NCBI GenBank assembly: GCA_030452985.1
Contig: JAKDLG010000007.1
Span: 1 to 64,000, forward strand
Direction of reading: 5' to 3'
From: Humibacillus sp.
Lineage (GTDB): Bacteria; Actinomycetota; Actinomycetes; Actinomycetales; Dermatophilaceae
Length of the DNA: 64,000 nucleotides
Notes under the pieces: generated by a model
Told to the model about the DNA's origin: nothing
Seen by the model: the letters and a program-made list of their open reading frames with translations, nothing else
The model's database searches: none
In this document: positions 44,787 through 52,613 of the stretch, in pieces
Position numbering within the stretch: the first letter of the stretch is position 1
Layout of the letters: the number at the start of each line of letters is the position of its first letter
Program-made: the position numbers and the translations under genes

Positions 44787-45543
44787 GCGAGTCGACGCCC
44801 CCTGCCATCGGGATGCGCACCGTGACGTCGGCGGCCGCGACGGTGCGGGCTGAGAGCCCGTCACCCTCCGCCCCGACGACCAGGACGAGACGCTCAGGCG
44901 GCGCCGAGGCCAGCTCTTCCAGACTGGCCGACTCGTCGGTCAGCGCCATGGCCACAATGGTGAAACCGGCCTCGTGCAGCTCGTCGACTCCGGCGGGCCA
45001 CGGGTCGATGCGGGTCCACGGCACCTGGAACACCGTGCCCATCGAGACGCGAATCGCTCTGCGGTAGAGCGGGTCGGCGCAGCGCGGCGACACGAGCACG
45101 GCATCCGCTCCGAGGGCGGCGGCGCTGCGGAAGATGGCGCCCACGTTCGTGTGGTCGACGACGTCCTCGATGACGACCACCCGCTTCGCGGCGGAGATGA
45201 CCGCGGCCACGCTCGGCAGCTCCGGGCGCTGCATCGACGCCAGAGCCCCGCGGTGCAGGTGGAAGCCGGTGCGCGCCTCAATCACGTCATGGGCGGCGAC
45301 GTAGACCGGTACCCCGTCGTTCTCGGCAAGCTCGACGAGGTCGGCCAGGTCGTCGACCCAGCGACGCGCCATCAGGTACGACCGCGGCCGGTGGCCGGCG
45401 CGCAGGGCCCGCCGGATCACCTTCTGGCTCTCGGCGATGTAGAGGCCACGCTCGGGCTCGGTTCGACGGCGCAGGGCCACATCGGTCAGTGAGACGTAGT
45501 CGGCGAGCCGAGGGTCGGACGCGTCGGTGATCTCGATCGGCAC
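44737..45543 (-). CDS. TrmH/SpoU-family RNA 2'-O-methyltransferase
   Basis: About 268 residues. A TACGGT box six bases upstream favours the GTG at 45543 over the GTG two codons earlier. Substrate-binding N-domain (ITDASDPRLADYVSLTDVALRRRTEPERGLYIAESQKVIRRALRAG), then the SPOUT knot: VVIEDVVDHTNVGAIFRSAAALGADAVLVSP, LVLVVGAEGDGLSA and VRIPMAGGVDSLNVAAASAVAMWAL. It methylates rRNA or tRNA ribose with AdoMet; the target base cannot be told. Confidence 0.92.
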   Translation of the reverse strand: MPIEITDASDPRLADYVSLTDVALRRRTEPERGLYIAESQKVIRRALRAGHRPRSYLMARRWVDDLADLVELAENDGVPVYVAAHDVIEARTGFHLHRGALASMQRPELPSVAAVISAAKRVVVIEDVVDHTNVGAIFRSAAALGADAVLVSPRCADPLYRRAIRVSMGTVFQVPWTRIDPWPAGVDELHEAGFTIVAMALTDESASLEELASAPPERLVLVVGAEGDGLSARTVAAADVTVRIPMAGGVDSLNVAAASAVAMWALRP

Positions 45544-45549
45544 CTGCAC

Positions 45550-45555
45550 ACCGTA
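45550..45555 (-). promoter_or_regulatory. -10 box of the RNA methyltransferase gene
   Basis: TACGGT on the minus strand, six bases before the GTG at 45543. Confidence 0.4.
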
Positions 45556-45620
45556 GTCGCCACCCCCATCACAGACGACGCCATGGCGCTGGAACCGTCG
45601 CGGCCGGCATCCGCCTCTGG

Positions 45621-46400
45621 TCAGCCGGTGAACCAGACCAGCTTGACGATCGCGACCAGGCCGATGGTGATGATGAGAGCACGGAGCACCGGGGGTGGGA
45701 TCCGGCGGCCGACCCGTGCACCGATGATGCCACCCAGGAACGCACCGCCACCCACGAGCAGCACAACGAGCCAGTCAATGCTGTCGCGGGCGAAGAGCAG
45801 GAACACGGTAGCGGCGACGAAGTTGACCACCAGCGCAAGAACGTTCTTGTACCCGTTGAGCCGCTGGAGAGGCTCGGCGCTGAGCGCACTGAACAGACCC
45901 ATAAGCAGCACGCCCTGCGCCGCCCCGAAGTAACCCCCGTACATGCCGGCCACGAAGACTCCGACACCCATCACCGGGGCGTGCCACGACGGAACCACTC
46001 GTTCGCCGTCCTGCGCGTGCCGCTGCGACCGTGCCTGTAGTCGCGGCCCGCCGATCACCAGGATGAGCGCGATGAGGATGAGAACCGGCACGATGGCCTT
46101 GAACGCGGTGGCGGGCAGCACCAGCAGCAGCCCGGCGCCGACCACCGAGCCGACGAACGAGAGCGGCATGAGACGTCTGAGCGTCGGTGCCTGCCCCGTC
46201 AGCTCGTGTCGGTAACCCCACGACCCCGTCACCCCGCCCGCGACAAGCCCGATGTTGTTCGACACGTTGGCCACCAGCGGGTTGATGCCGAAGAAGAGCA
46301 GGGTGGGAAAGGTGATCAGCGTTCCCGAGCCGACCACCACGTTGATCATGCCCGCGGCAGTACCCGCCAGTGCGACGGCGACGGCAGACCAGAACGACAC
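45621..46400 (-). CDS. TauE/SafE (TSUP) family membrane transporter
   Basis: 259 residues, 7-8 spans. N-terminal AVALAGTAAGMINVVVGSGTLITFPTLLFFGINPLVANVSNNIGLVAGGVTGSWGYRHEL and the repeated half GMYGGYFGAAQGVLLMGLFS show the inverted-repeat TSUP layout. Probably a sulfite/sulfonate or organic-anion exporter. Leaderless TAGGGT-N6-GTG. Confidence 0.9.
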   Translation of the reverse strand: MSFWSAVAVALAGTAAGMINVVVGSGTLITFPTLLFFGINPLVANVSNNIGLVAGGVTGSWGYRHELTGQAPTLRRLMPLSFVGSVVGAGLLLVLPATAFKAIVPVLILIALILVIGGPRLQARSQRHAQDGERVVPSWHAPVMGVGVFVAGMYGGYFGAAQGVLLMGLFSALSAEPLQRLNGYKNVLALVVNFVAATVFLLFARDSIDWLVVLLVGGGAFLGGIIGARVGRRIPPPVLRALIITIGLVAIVKLVWFTG

Positions 46401-46406
46401 CGGGAC

Positions 46407-46412
46407 ACCCTA
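46407..46412 (-). promoter_or_regulatory. -10 box of the TauE/SafE gene
   Basis: TAGGGT on the minus strand, six bases before the GTG at 46400. Confidence 0.5.
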
Positions 46413-46443
46413 CAAGCACGGCGTCGACTCCCGGTGCGACCGT

Positions 46444-46486
46444 GACTCATCCGACTCATCCGTCATCCGACTCATCCGACTCATCC
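46444..46486. repeat. 9-bp tandem repeat GACTCATCC
   Basis: Four exact GACTCATCC units (46444, 46453, 46469, 46478) with one 7-base shortened unit in the middle, in the gap between the stomatin stop and the TauE promoter. Confidence 0.85.
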
Positions 46487-46495
46487 AAGAGATGC

Positions 46496-46527
46496 AACCG
46501 GCCCCCGCCGCAGGGCGAGGGCCGGTT
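46496..46527 (-). terminator. Hairpin after the stomatin/NfeD unit
   Basis: AACCGGCCC (46496-46504) pairs exactly with GGGCCGGTT (46519-46527), and the interior can add C-G pairs. It lies about 50 bases past the stomatin stop, before the TauE promoter. Confidence 0.65.
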
Positions 46528-46573
46528 CCGGAGCTGATCTGTGCGCTGGGGACGAGCCGGACGCCCCACCCCC

Positions 46574-47764
46574 TCAGCGAGGAGGCGCCGCTTCCCCGGC
46601 CGGCGGGTCGGTCGCGGGAAGGTCAGCGATCTGCGGGGCCGGCGGCATGGGCAGCTCCGGTGCCACGGCGGGGGGCGCCGATACTTGCGACAACGCCTCC
46701 GACTGCCGCACCGACTGCCGCTGACGGCCGACGGGCGCGGTGTGCTCGCTCGACTCGGCACTGGCCCTGGCGGCCTCCTCGCGTGCCTCGGCAAGGGCCT
46801 TGGCGGGGTCTTCGAGCATCGTGTCGCCGAACGCGTCACTGTCCCCGTCGCCCGCGTCGACCCATTCCTGCTCGTCGTCGCGGGACGGTTCGTCGTCCCT
46901 CCCGCCGAGTGCGTTGCCGATGCCCTTGAGCGCATCGGTCAGCTCGGACGGCACGATCCACATCTTGTTCGAGTCGCCTCGGGCGATCTGCGGCAGCACC
47001 TGCAGGTACTGGTAGGCGAGCAGCTTCTGGGTGGGCTTGCCGCGGTGGATCGCCGTGAACACCTGCGAGATGGCGCGGGCCTGGCCCTGAGCCTCGAGAA
47101 TGCGAGCCTGGGCGGAACCTTCCGCACGCAGGATCTGGCTCTGCTTCTCACCCTCTGCGGTGAGGATCGCCGACTGCTTGAAGCCCTCTGCGGTCAGGAT
47201 GGCGGCGCGGCGGTCACGCTCGGCGCGCATCTGCTTCTCCATCGAGTCCTGCACCGAGTGCGGCGGGTCGATGGCCTTCAGCTCGACTCGGCTCACGCGG
47301 ATGCCCCACTGGCCGGTGGCCTCGTCGAGCACGCCGCGCAGCTGCCCGTTGATCTGGTCGCGGCTGGTCAGGGTCTGCTCGAGGTCGAGGGAGCCGATGA
47401 CGTTGCGCAAGGTGGTGACCGTGAGCTGCTCGATGCCCTGGATGAAGTTGGCGATCTCGTAGACCGCAGCCTTCGCGTCGGTGACCGCGTAGTAGATGAC
47501 GGTGTCGATGCTGACGACGAGGTTGTCGGAGGTGATCACCGGCTGCGGCGGGAAGGTGACGACCTGCTCACGTAGATCGATGTTGGCGCGCACCTTGTCG
47601 ACGAACGGGATGAGGAAGTGGAGTCCCGCTGTCAGAGTCTTGTTGTACCCGCCGAGGCGCTCGACGATCTGCGCCGTCTGCTGCGGCACGATCCGTACCG
47701 TGCGCAGCACGATGATGACGGCGAGGATGATGAGGAGCAGCGGAATGATGAGTAACGGGTCCAC
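46574..47764 (-). CDS. SPFH/stomatin-like membrane protein
   Basis: 396 residues from GTG with GGGAGAAG upstream. One N-terminal span (LLIIPLLLIILAVIIVLRTV), then the SPFH domain (VPQQTAQIVERLGGYNKTLTAGLHFLIPFVDKVRANIDLREQVVTFPPQPVITSDNLVVSIDTVIYYAVTDAKAAVYEIANF) and an Ala/Glu coiled coil (RAAILTAEGFKQSAILTAEGEKQSQILRAEGSAQARILEAQGQA). The C-terminal 110 residues are acidic and Pro/Ala-rich. With the upstream NfeD it forms the paired stomatin/NfeD operon thought to organise membrane microdomains. Confidence 0.93.
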   Translation of the reverse strand: MDPLLIIPLLLIILAVIIVLRTVRIVPQQTAQIVERLGGYNKTLTAGLHFLIPFVDKVRANIDLREQVVTFPPQPVITSDNLVVSIDTVIYYAVTDAKAAVYEIANFIQGIEQLTVTTLRNVIGSLDLEQTLTSRDQINGQLRGVLDEATGQWGIRVSRVELKAIDPPHSVQDSMEKQMRAERDRRAAILTAEGFKQSAILTAEGEKQSQILRAEGSAQARILEAQGQARAISQVFTAIHRGKPTQKLLAYQYLQVLPQIARGDSNKMWIVPSELTDALKGIGNALGGRDDEPSRDDEQEWVDAGDGDSDAFGDTMLEDPAKALAEAREEAARASAESSEHTAPVGRQRQSVRQSEALSQVSAPPAVAPELPMPPAPQIADLPATDPPAGEAAPPR

Positions 47765-47861
47765 GGGCTTCTCCCTGTTCTGCCCATCGCAGAGCGCGGG
47801 CGGTTACGAACGCGCCGGTCGGCACGTCCTCGATGTCAGTTGCAGCTCAGGTGTCCGAGGC

Positions 47862-47893
47862 GACGTCAGAGCTTGACGTCAGAGTTCGACGTC
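47862..47893. repeat. 13-bp direct repeat across the NfeD stop codon
   Basis: GACGTC recurs exactly every 13 bases at 47862, 47875 and 47888, with GACGTCAGAG shared by the first two units. The third unit lies inside the end of the NfeD gene. Confidence 0.75.
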
Positions 47894-48325
47894 GGGGACC
47901 CGGCTGACCACGGCCGTGGCACCGTCGATGCGATCGACGACGACCTCTTGGCCGGTCTCGATACCGTCGCCCACCGTGCGGGCGGTCCAGGTCTCGCCGG
48001 CCAGCTTCACGGTGCCGCTCGAGTCTGACACCCGGTCGATCACCACTGCCGAGCGGCCCAGATGAGCAGAGGTCCCCATCGCCGGTACCTTCACGCGCGA
48101 GAAGCGGCGGTGCATCCACGGCCGTACCACCAGCAGCAAGCCGGTCGCGACGATGACGAACACCACGGCCTGAACCGCGAACGGCGCACCGAGCGCGGCA
48201 GCAACGGAGCCTCCGAGCGCACCCCCACCGATCATCAAGAAGGTGAAGTCAACGGTCACCGCTTCGATCGCGACGAGCACCAACACCAAGCCGAGCCACA
48301 CCAACGACGCCTGTCCGTCGAACAT
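47879..48325 (-). CDS. NfeD-like membrane protein
   Basis: 148 residues. Spans at about 8-28 and 33-70 (WLGLVLVLVAIEAVTVDFTFLMIGGGALGGSVAAALGAPFAVQAVVFVIVATGLLLVV), then a C-terminal OB-fold (GRSAVVIDRVSDSSGTVKLAGETWTARTVGDGIETGQEVVVDRIDGATAVVSR). This is the short NfeD form without ClpP-like protease. GGAGGAAGG precedes the ATG. Partner of the stomatin 114 bases downstream. Confidence 0.92.
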   Translation of the reverse strand: MFDGQASLVWLGLVLVLVAIEAVTVDFTFLMIGGGALGGSVAAALGAPFAVQAVVFVIVATGLLLVVRPWMHRRFSRVKVPAMGTSAHLGRSAVVIDRVSDSSGTVKLAGETWTARTVGDGIETGQEVVVDRIDGATAVVSRVPDVEL

Positions 48326-48458
48326 CGCGACACCTTGCCTTCCTCCGTGCGGCGATCGTCACCGCAACGTGCCTCACCTATGAGACGTACAACAGTCTGC
48401 CTCAGTTCCCTCACGCGTCACAGGGCGGGTGGGTTCAAGATGCCGAGATCGTGACGGC

Positions 48459-49244
48459 TCAGGTGCGGGCCCGGGCCGACCAGCGGTCACCGTGTCGCTC
48501 GAGCACCAGCGGCAACCCGAACGTGTCGGAGAGGTTCTTCTCGGTGAGGGTGATCTCGATCGGGCCCGCTGCGACGACACGGCCACCTCGGATCATGAGC
48601 ACGTCGGTGAACGAGGGGGGAATCTCCTCGACGTGGTGGGTCACGAGCACCATGGCCGGTGCCTCGATGTCGGCGGCCAGACCACCCAGGCGCCGCACCA
48701 GGTCCTCCCGGCCGCCGAGGTCGAGCCCCGCGGCCGGCTCGTCGAGCAGCATCAGCTCAGGGTCGGTCATGAGCGCCCGGGCGATCTGTACCCGTTTGCG
48801 TTCTCCCTCGCTCAGCGTTCCGTAGGCCCGATCAGCCAGGTGGTCGGCCCCGAGCGTCCGCAGCAGCGTCATGGCCCGAACGTAGTCGGCCGGGTCGTAC
48901 TGCTCGTGCCACCGGCCGATGATGCCGTAGGAGGCGGTGACGACGACGTTGCCGACCAGCTCGCCGCTCGGGATCCGCTCGGCCATCGACGAGCTGGCCA
49001 GACCGATCCGCGGCCTCAGCTCGAACACGTCGACGGCTCCGAGCACCTCCCCGAGGATGCCGGCCACACCACTGGTGGGATGCATGCGCGCGGCAGCGAT
49101 CTGCAGCAAGGTCGTCTTTCCGGCCCCGTTGGCGCCGAGCACGACCCAGCGCTCGCCCTCCTCCACCTCCCAGTCGACCGCGTCGAGAAGGGTGGCGCCG
49201 CCACGACGCACGGTGACACCAGCGAAGGCGAGGACGTCACTCAT
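48459..49244 (-). CDS. ABC transporter ATP-binding protein
   Basis: 261 residues from the ATG at 49244. Walker A GANGAGKTTLLQ, signature LSEGERKRVQIARAL, Walker B LMLLDEPAAGLDL, switch His in VLVTHHVEEIP. It resembles the stand-alone ModF/YfmF-like ATPases for which no permease is adjacent; none is encoded here. Leaderless TAGGGT-N7-ATG, facing another leaderless gene. Confidence 0.92.
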   Translation of the reverse strand: MSDVLAFAGVTVRRGGATLLDAVDWEVEEGERWVVLGANGAGKTTLLQIAAARMHPTSGVAGILGEVLGAVDVFELRPRIGLASSSMAERIPSGELVGNVVVTASYGIIGRWHEQYDPADYVRAMTLLRTLGADHLADRAYGTLSEGERKRVQIARALMTDPELMLLDEPAAGLDLGGREDLVRRLGGLAADIEAPAMVLVTHHVEEIPPSFTDVLMIRGGRVVAAGPIEITLTEKNLSDTFGLPLVLERHGDRWSARART

Positions 49245-49251
49245 GGCACCG

Positions 49252-49298
49252 ACCCTATGGCACGGTCGCTCCGGCTCTCGGAGGGCGCACCCTACGAT
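49252..49298. promoter_or_regulatory. Back-to-back leaderless promoters
   Basis: TAGGGT (49252-49257, minus) is seven bases before the ABC ATPase ATG, and TACGAT (49293-49298, plus) is six bases before the ATG at 49305. The two -10 boxes are only 35 bases apart, so both -35 regions overlap the opposite promoter and the two polymerases must compete. Confidence 0.55.
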
Positions 49299-49304
49299 GG
49301 CGAG

Positions 49305-50072
49305 ATGTCCGAGCTGCCCGCCTCCGTGCGACTCGCGCTGTGGGTGACGCACTCGTGGAACGGGGGCCCGCCCCTGGCCGAGGCGCTGGCCAGATCGTTC
49401 CCCGACCTTGACCACGTGGCCGGCGACCTGGCTCGGCTCGGTCTCTGGAACGACCTGGGTGAACGGGCGCTCTTCGTGGCACTGCCCCGCCCGGGCGACA
49501 CCAGCCGGATGCCGCCGGGCTCGCAGCGCGCCTCCGCTCTCGCCACCGACGTGGGTGAGTGTGTGTACGTACCCGGCATCGGTGGCGTGCTCGTGCCGAG
49601 GCTCTCGGAGTTCGGGCCCGAGGGCGACGTCGGAGTGCGCGCCGACTGGGCCGCCTTCGAGGCCGACCCCGTGCCCCGACACCGTCTGGAGATGCTCGAC
49701 CTGCGTCACGTGCACCGCGCCCTGTCAGCGCGCCTGTCTGAGCACGCGGAGCGCTTCGAGTCGGTCGGCGGCGCGCCCTGGGGGTCTGACGTGCGCGCCG
49801 AGATAGAGTCGGGAGTCGGCACCACCCGGTGGGGCGTACCGAGCGCGACACCGGGCCGCGCCCTCACGCTGATGGCGCTGGCCGCCGACGTGTCGAGGGT
49901 GGCCCACCGCACCGGGCAGCTGACGTCACTGGGATCGGGCGGGCTGGATGCCGGAACCGCCACGTCCCGGGGTCTGCTGCTGCGGGCCCTGGCCGCCGAC
50001 GCCGACGACGCGCTGACCGACGCGACCAACATCGCGGTCATGACCATCGCGGGCTGGCGACCAGACCGCTGA
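49305..50072 (+). CDS. Conserved actinobacterial protein of unknown function
   Basis: 255 residues: MSELPASVRLALWVTHSWNGGPPLAEALARSFPDLDHVAGDLARLGLWNDLGERALFVALPRPGDTSRMPPGSQ... EAAGECVYVPGIGGVLVP-type segments, largely helical and soluble, with no signal peptide. I recognise the general actinobacterial type but no named domain. Leaderless start. Confidence 0.7.
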   Translation: MSELPASVRLALWVTHSWNGGPPLAEALARSFPDLDHVAGDLARLGLWNDLGERALFVALPRPGDTSRMPPGSQRASALATDVGECVYVPGIGGVLVPRLSEFGPEGDVGVRADWAAFEADPVPRHRLEMLDLRHVHRALSARLSEHAERFESVGGAPWGSDVRAEIESGVGTTRWGVPSATPGRALTLMALAADVSRVAHRTGQLTSLGSGGLDAGTATSRGLLLRALAADADDALTDATNIAVMTIAGWRPDR

Positions 50073-50083
50073 CGACCGTGAGC

Positions 50084-50515
50084 TCAGACGGGACCGTGCC
50101 CGTTCACGCCGGTGTCGTCGTGCTGCCTGCGCAGCACCGCTCTCGCGTAGGCCCGCTCCGCATCGATGTCGATGCAGCGCTCCACGACGCCCGACCGCGT
50201 GCGCAGCACCACCGCATACCCGCCGTCGACGCGCTCGAGACCGACGAAGCCGTCCCCGACCAGCTCGCGCAGCTGGTCCTCGCGTGGCAACCAGATCGCC
50301 TTGCTCTGCTCGATGCTGTCGAGCGCCCACTCGGTGGTGCCGTTGAACCCGAGCACGTCACCGCTCGAGAAGTGGTGCACGTCGACAGTCAGCTCGCTGA
50401 TCACGAACACGTCGTTCTCCATGCCCGAGACCGGAAGGACGAACCGGTCACCGGTGGCAGGGGTCCATGCCACCCCCGACTCGATGAGGCGACGGGCGAG
50501 CTCGATGGTCAGCAT
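50084..50515 (-). CDS. Conserved actinobacterial protein, unknown function
   Basis: 143 residues: LTIELARRLIESGVAWTPATGDRFVLPVSGMENDVFVISELTVDVHHFSSGDVLGFNGTTEWALDSIEQSKAIWLPREDQLRELVGDGFVGLERV. The TPxxGDRF...FNGTTEWALDSIE...LPREDQLRELL pattern is a conserved soluble actinobacterial family, sometimes mislabelled as a pilus-assembly protein. No catalytic motif is evident. Convergent with the preceding gene, 11 bases apart. Confidence 0.75.
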   Translation of the reverse strand: MLTIELARRLIESGVAWTPATGDRFVLPVSGMENDVFVISELTVDVHHFSSGDVLGFNGTTEWALDSIEQSKAIWLPREDQLRELVGDGFVGLERVDGGYAVVLRTRSGVVERCIDIDAERAYARAVLRRQHDDTGVNGHGPV

Positions 50516-50557
50516 GCTTCATCCTCACATCTGATCGACGCGGCCTCAACGGTTGCC

Positions 50558-50563
50558 TAGGTT
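50558..50563 (+). promoter_or_regulatory. -10 box of the PIG-L gene
   Basis: TAGGTT, six bases before the ATG at 50570. Here the six-base gap is GGAGGC, so an SD-like sequence is present but would be at most partly transcribed. Confidence 0.45.
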
Positions 50564-50569
50564 GGAGGC

Positions 50570-51301
50570 ATGACCAGCCAACCCGCGTGCACTGCCCTCG
50601 ACGAGACCAGCTTCCAGTCGGTGCTCTGCGTTGCCGCACACCCCGACGACCTCGAGTACGGCGCCGCGGCTGCCGTCGACAAGTGGGTGCACGCGGGGAA
50701 GACCGTCACCTACCTGCTCGCCACTCGGGGCGAGGCGGGGATCGACACGATGTCTCCCGACCGGGCGGGACCCGCGCGTGAGCAGGAGGAGCGCAACGGC
50801 GCGGCTGCGGTCGGTGTCGACGTCGTCGACTTCCTCGACGGGTTCACCGACGGCACGGTCGAGTACGGGCTTGCGCTCCGTCGTGCCCTGGCCCGTCAGA
50901 TCCGGATTCGTCGGCCCGACCTGATCCTGTCATTGACGCACGAGGAGTCGTTCGCCGGTGGTGGGCTGAACCAGGCCGACCACCGCGCCGTGGGGTTGGC
51001 CGTCATCGACGCCCGCGCGGATGCCGGCAACCGCTGGATCTACCCCGAGCTGGTCCAGGACGGTCACGAGCCCTGGTCGACCAAGCAGGTCTTCGCCTGC
51101 AACGACCCCGCACCGACCCACTTCGTCGACGTCACCGGCCACTTCGACGCAGCTGTCGCCTCCCTGTCGGCCCACGAGCAGTACCTGGCCGCGCTCGGGC
51201 CGGACTACCCTGCGCCCGCGGAGCTGCTGTCATCCATTCTGGGCGGCGGTGCCGCATCCCTGGGCGTGGAGCACGCCCTGCTCGGCCGCCTCCTCGGCTG
51301 A
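50570..51301 (+). CDS. PIG-L (LmbE-like) zinc deacetylase
   Basis: 243 residues. The zinc site AAHPDDLEYGAAAAV near residue 26 and the second part ADHRAVGLAVIDARADAGN (His) are intact; LILSLTHEESFAGGGLNQADH lies between. Related to MshB and Mca of mycothiol metabolism but shorter and without their signatures, so it more likely removes an N-acetyl group from another sugar or glycoconjugate. Confidence 0.88.
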   Translation: MTSQPACTALDETSFQSVLCVAAHPDDLEYGAAAAVDKWVHAGKTVTYLLATRGEAGIDTMSPDRAGPAREQEERNGAAAVGVDVVDFLDGFTDGTVEYGLALRRALARQIRIRRPDLILSLTHEESFAGGGLNQADHRAVGLAVIDARADAGNRWIYPELVQDGHEPWSTKQVFACNDPAPTHFVDVTGHFDAAVASLSAHEQYLAALGPDYPAPAELLSSILGGGAASLGVEHALLGRLLG

Positions 51302-51333
51302 CCACCAGCCCACCCCCCAGCCCGATGAACGCG

Positions 51334-51383
51334 GCGTTCGTTCTCGAACACCCCGTTGTAACAGTGGGTTCGAGAACGAACGC
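51334..51383. terminator. Perfect 16-bp inverted repeat between convergent genes
   Basis: Bases 51334-51349 are the exact complement of 51368-51383, with an 18-base loop. It sits in the 95-base gap between the PIG-L stop and the glgM stop. It probably terminates transcription from both sides. Confidence 0.7.
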
Positions 51384-51396
51384 GGCCTTCAGATGG

Positions 51397-52599
51397 CTAC
51401 TGGTCGAGGACGGTGCGGTAGACCTCCAACGTGCGATCGCCGATCGTCGACCACGAGAATGACTCGATGGCTCGATTGCGCCCGGCCAGGCCGAACTGGC
51501 GGGCTCGGTCGGGGTCGGACACCGCGTCGGTCAGCGCGGCTGCGAGGTCGGCGATGAACGCCTCCGGGTCGACCGGCGTGCCGGTGCCTCCGGGAACCTG
51601 GTCGATCGGCACGAGCCAGCCGGTCTGACCGTCGACCACGACCTCGGGGATGCCGCCGGTCGCCGTGGCGACGACCGCCAGCTCGCACGCCATCGCCTCG
51701 AGGTTGACGATGCCGAGCGGCTCGTAGACGGACGGGCAGGCGAACACGGTGCCGTGGCTGAGCAGGGCGACCACCTCGGCGCGGGGGAGCATGTCAGAGA
51801 TCCACACCACGCCTTCGCGACCCTGACGCAGGTCGGCCACCAGCTGCTCGACCTCGGCCAGGATCTCCGGCGTGTCGGGCGCTCCCGCACACAGCACGAT
51901 CTGCACGTCGGGGGGCAGCTCGGCGCAGGCCCGCAACAGGTACGGCAGCCCCTTCTGCCGCGTGATGCGGCCGACGAACACGACCGACGGCCGGTCGGGG
52001 TCGACCCCGTGACGCACGACGGTGTCACGCGCCTCGTCGGAACGGTCACACGACCAGAGCTGGGAGTCGATCCCGTTGTGCACGACATGAACTCGTGACG
52101 GGTCGAGGCTCGGGTAGCTGCGCAGGATGTCGGTGCGCATCCCGGCGCTCACAGCCACCACCGCGGCCGCACCCTCGTAGGCCGTGCGCTCCGCGAACGA
52201 CGACACGCGGTACCCGCCGCCGAGCTGCTCGGCCTTCCACGGGCGCATCGGCTCGAGTGAGTGAGCGGTCACGACGTGCGGCATCCCGCCCAGGAGTGAG
52301 GCGATATGCCCGCCGAAGTTCGCGTACCAGGTATGGGAGTGCACGATGTCGGCACCGACGCAGTCACCGGCCATCGTCAGGTCGACGCCGAGGGTCTTGA
52401 GGGCCGCGTTCGACGAGGCCAGCTCGGCGAGGTCGGCGTAGGCCGTGGTGTCCTCCTCGTCGCGGGGCTCGCCGAAGCAGCGCACCTGCACCTCGACGTC
52501 ACCACGCTCACGAAGAGCCCGGACGAGCTCGGCCACATGGACCCCGGCCCCTCCGTAGATGGCCGGCGGATATTCCTTGCTGAGGATGTCTACGCGCAC
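51397..52599 (-). CDS. glgM: GT4 alpha-maltose-1-phosphate synthase / glycogen synthase (GlgM, formerly GlgA)
   Basis: 400 residues from the GTG at 52599 (VRVDILSKEYPPAIYGGAGVHVAELVRAL). A TAGTCT box seven bases upstream supports this start. GT-B fold: VDLTMAGDCVGADIVHSHTWYANFGGHIA, SFAERTAYEGAAAVVAVSAGMRTDIL, FVGRITRQKGLPYLL and the nucleotide-sugar site VFACPSVYEPLGIVNLEAMACELAVVATATGGIPEVV. This actinobacterial GT4 type adds glucose from ADP-glucose to glucose-1-phosphate, feeding GlgE, rather than being a GT5 starch synthase. Opposite strand to glgC, as in mycobacteria, but with one gene between. Confidence 0.9.
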   Translation of the reverse strand: MRVDILSKEYPPAIYGGAGVHVAELVRALRERGDVEVQVRCFGEPRDEEDTTAYADLAELASSNAALKTLGVDLTMAGDCVGADIVHSHTWYANFGGHIASLLGGMPHVVTAHSLEPMRPWKAEQLGGGYRVSSFAERTAYEGAAAVVAVSAGMRTDILRSYPSLDPSRVHVVHNGIDSQLWSCDRSDEARDTVVRHGVDPDRPSVVFVGRITRQKGLPYLLRACAELPPDVQIVLCAGAPDTPEILAEVEQLVADLRQGREGVVWISDMLPRAEVVALLSHGTVFACPSVYEPLGIVNLEAMACELAVVATATGGIPEVVVDGQTGWLVPIDQVPGGTGTPVDPEAFIADLAAALTDAVSDPDRARQFGLAGRNRAIESFSWSTIGDRTLEVYRTVLDQ

Positions 52600-52606
52600 A
52601 ACAGTG

Positions 52607-52612
52607 AGACTA
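52607..52612 (-). promoter_or_regulatory. -10 box of glgM
   Basis: TAGTCT on the minus strand, seven bases before the GTG at 52599 and squeezed into the 14-base gap after the methyltransferase stop. glgM thus has its own promoter. Confidence 0.5.
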
Positions 52613-52613
52613 G

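Noticed and set aside
51334-51383. Inverted repeat as an attachment site or transposon end
   Set aside because: No integrase, transposase or target duplication nearby; its place between two convergent stops fits a terminator.
51397-52599. Classical GT5 glycogen synthase GlgA
   Set aside because: The length (about 400 residues) and motifs are of GT4 type and the pairing with glgC is that of GlgM in mycobacteria.
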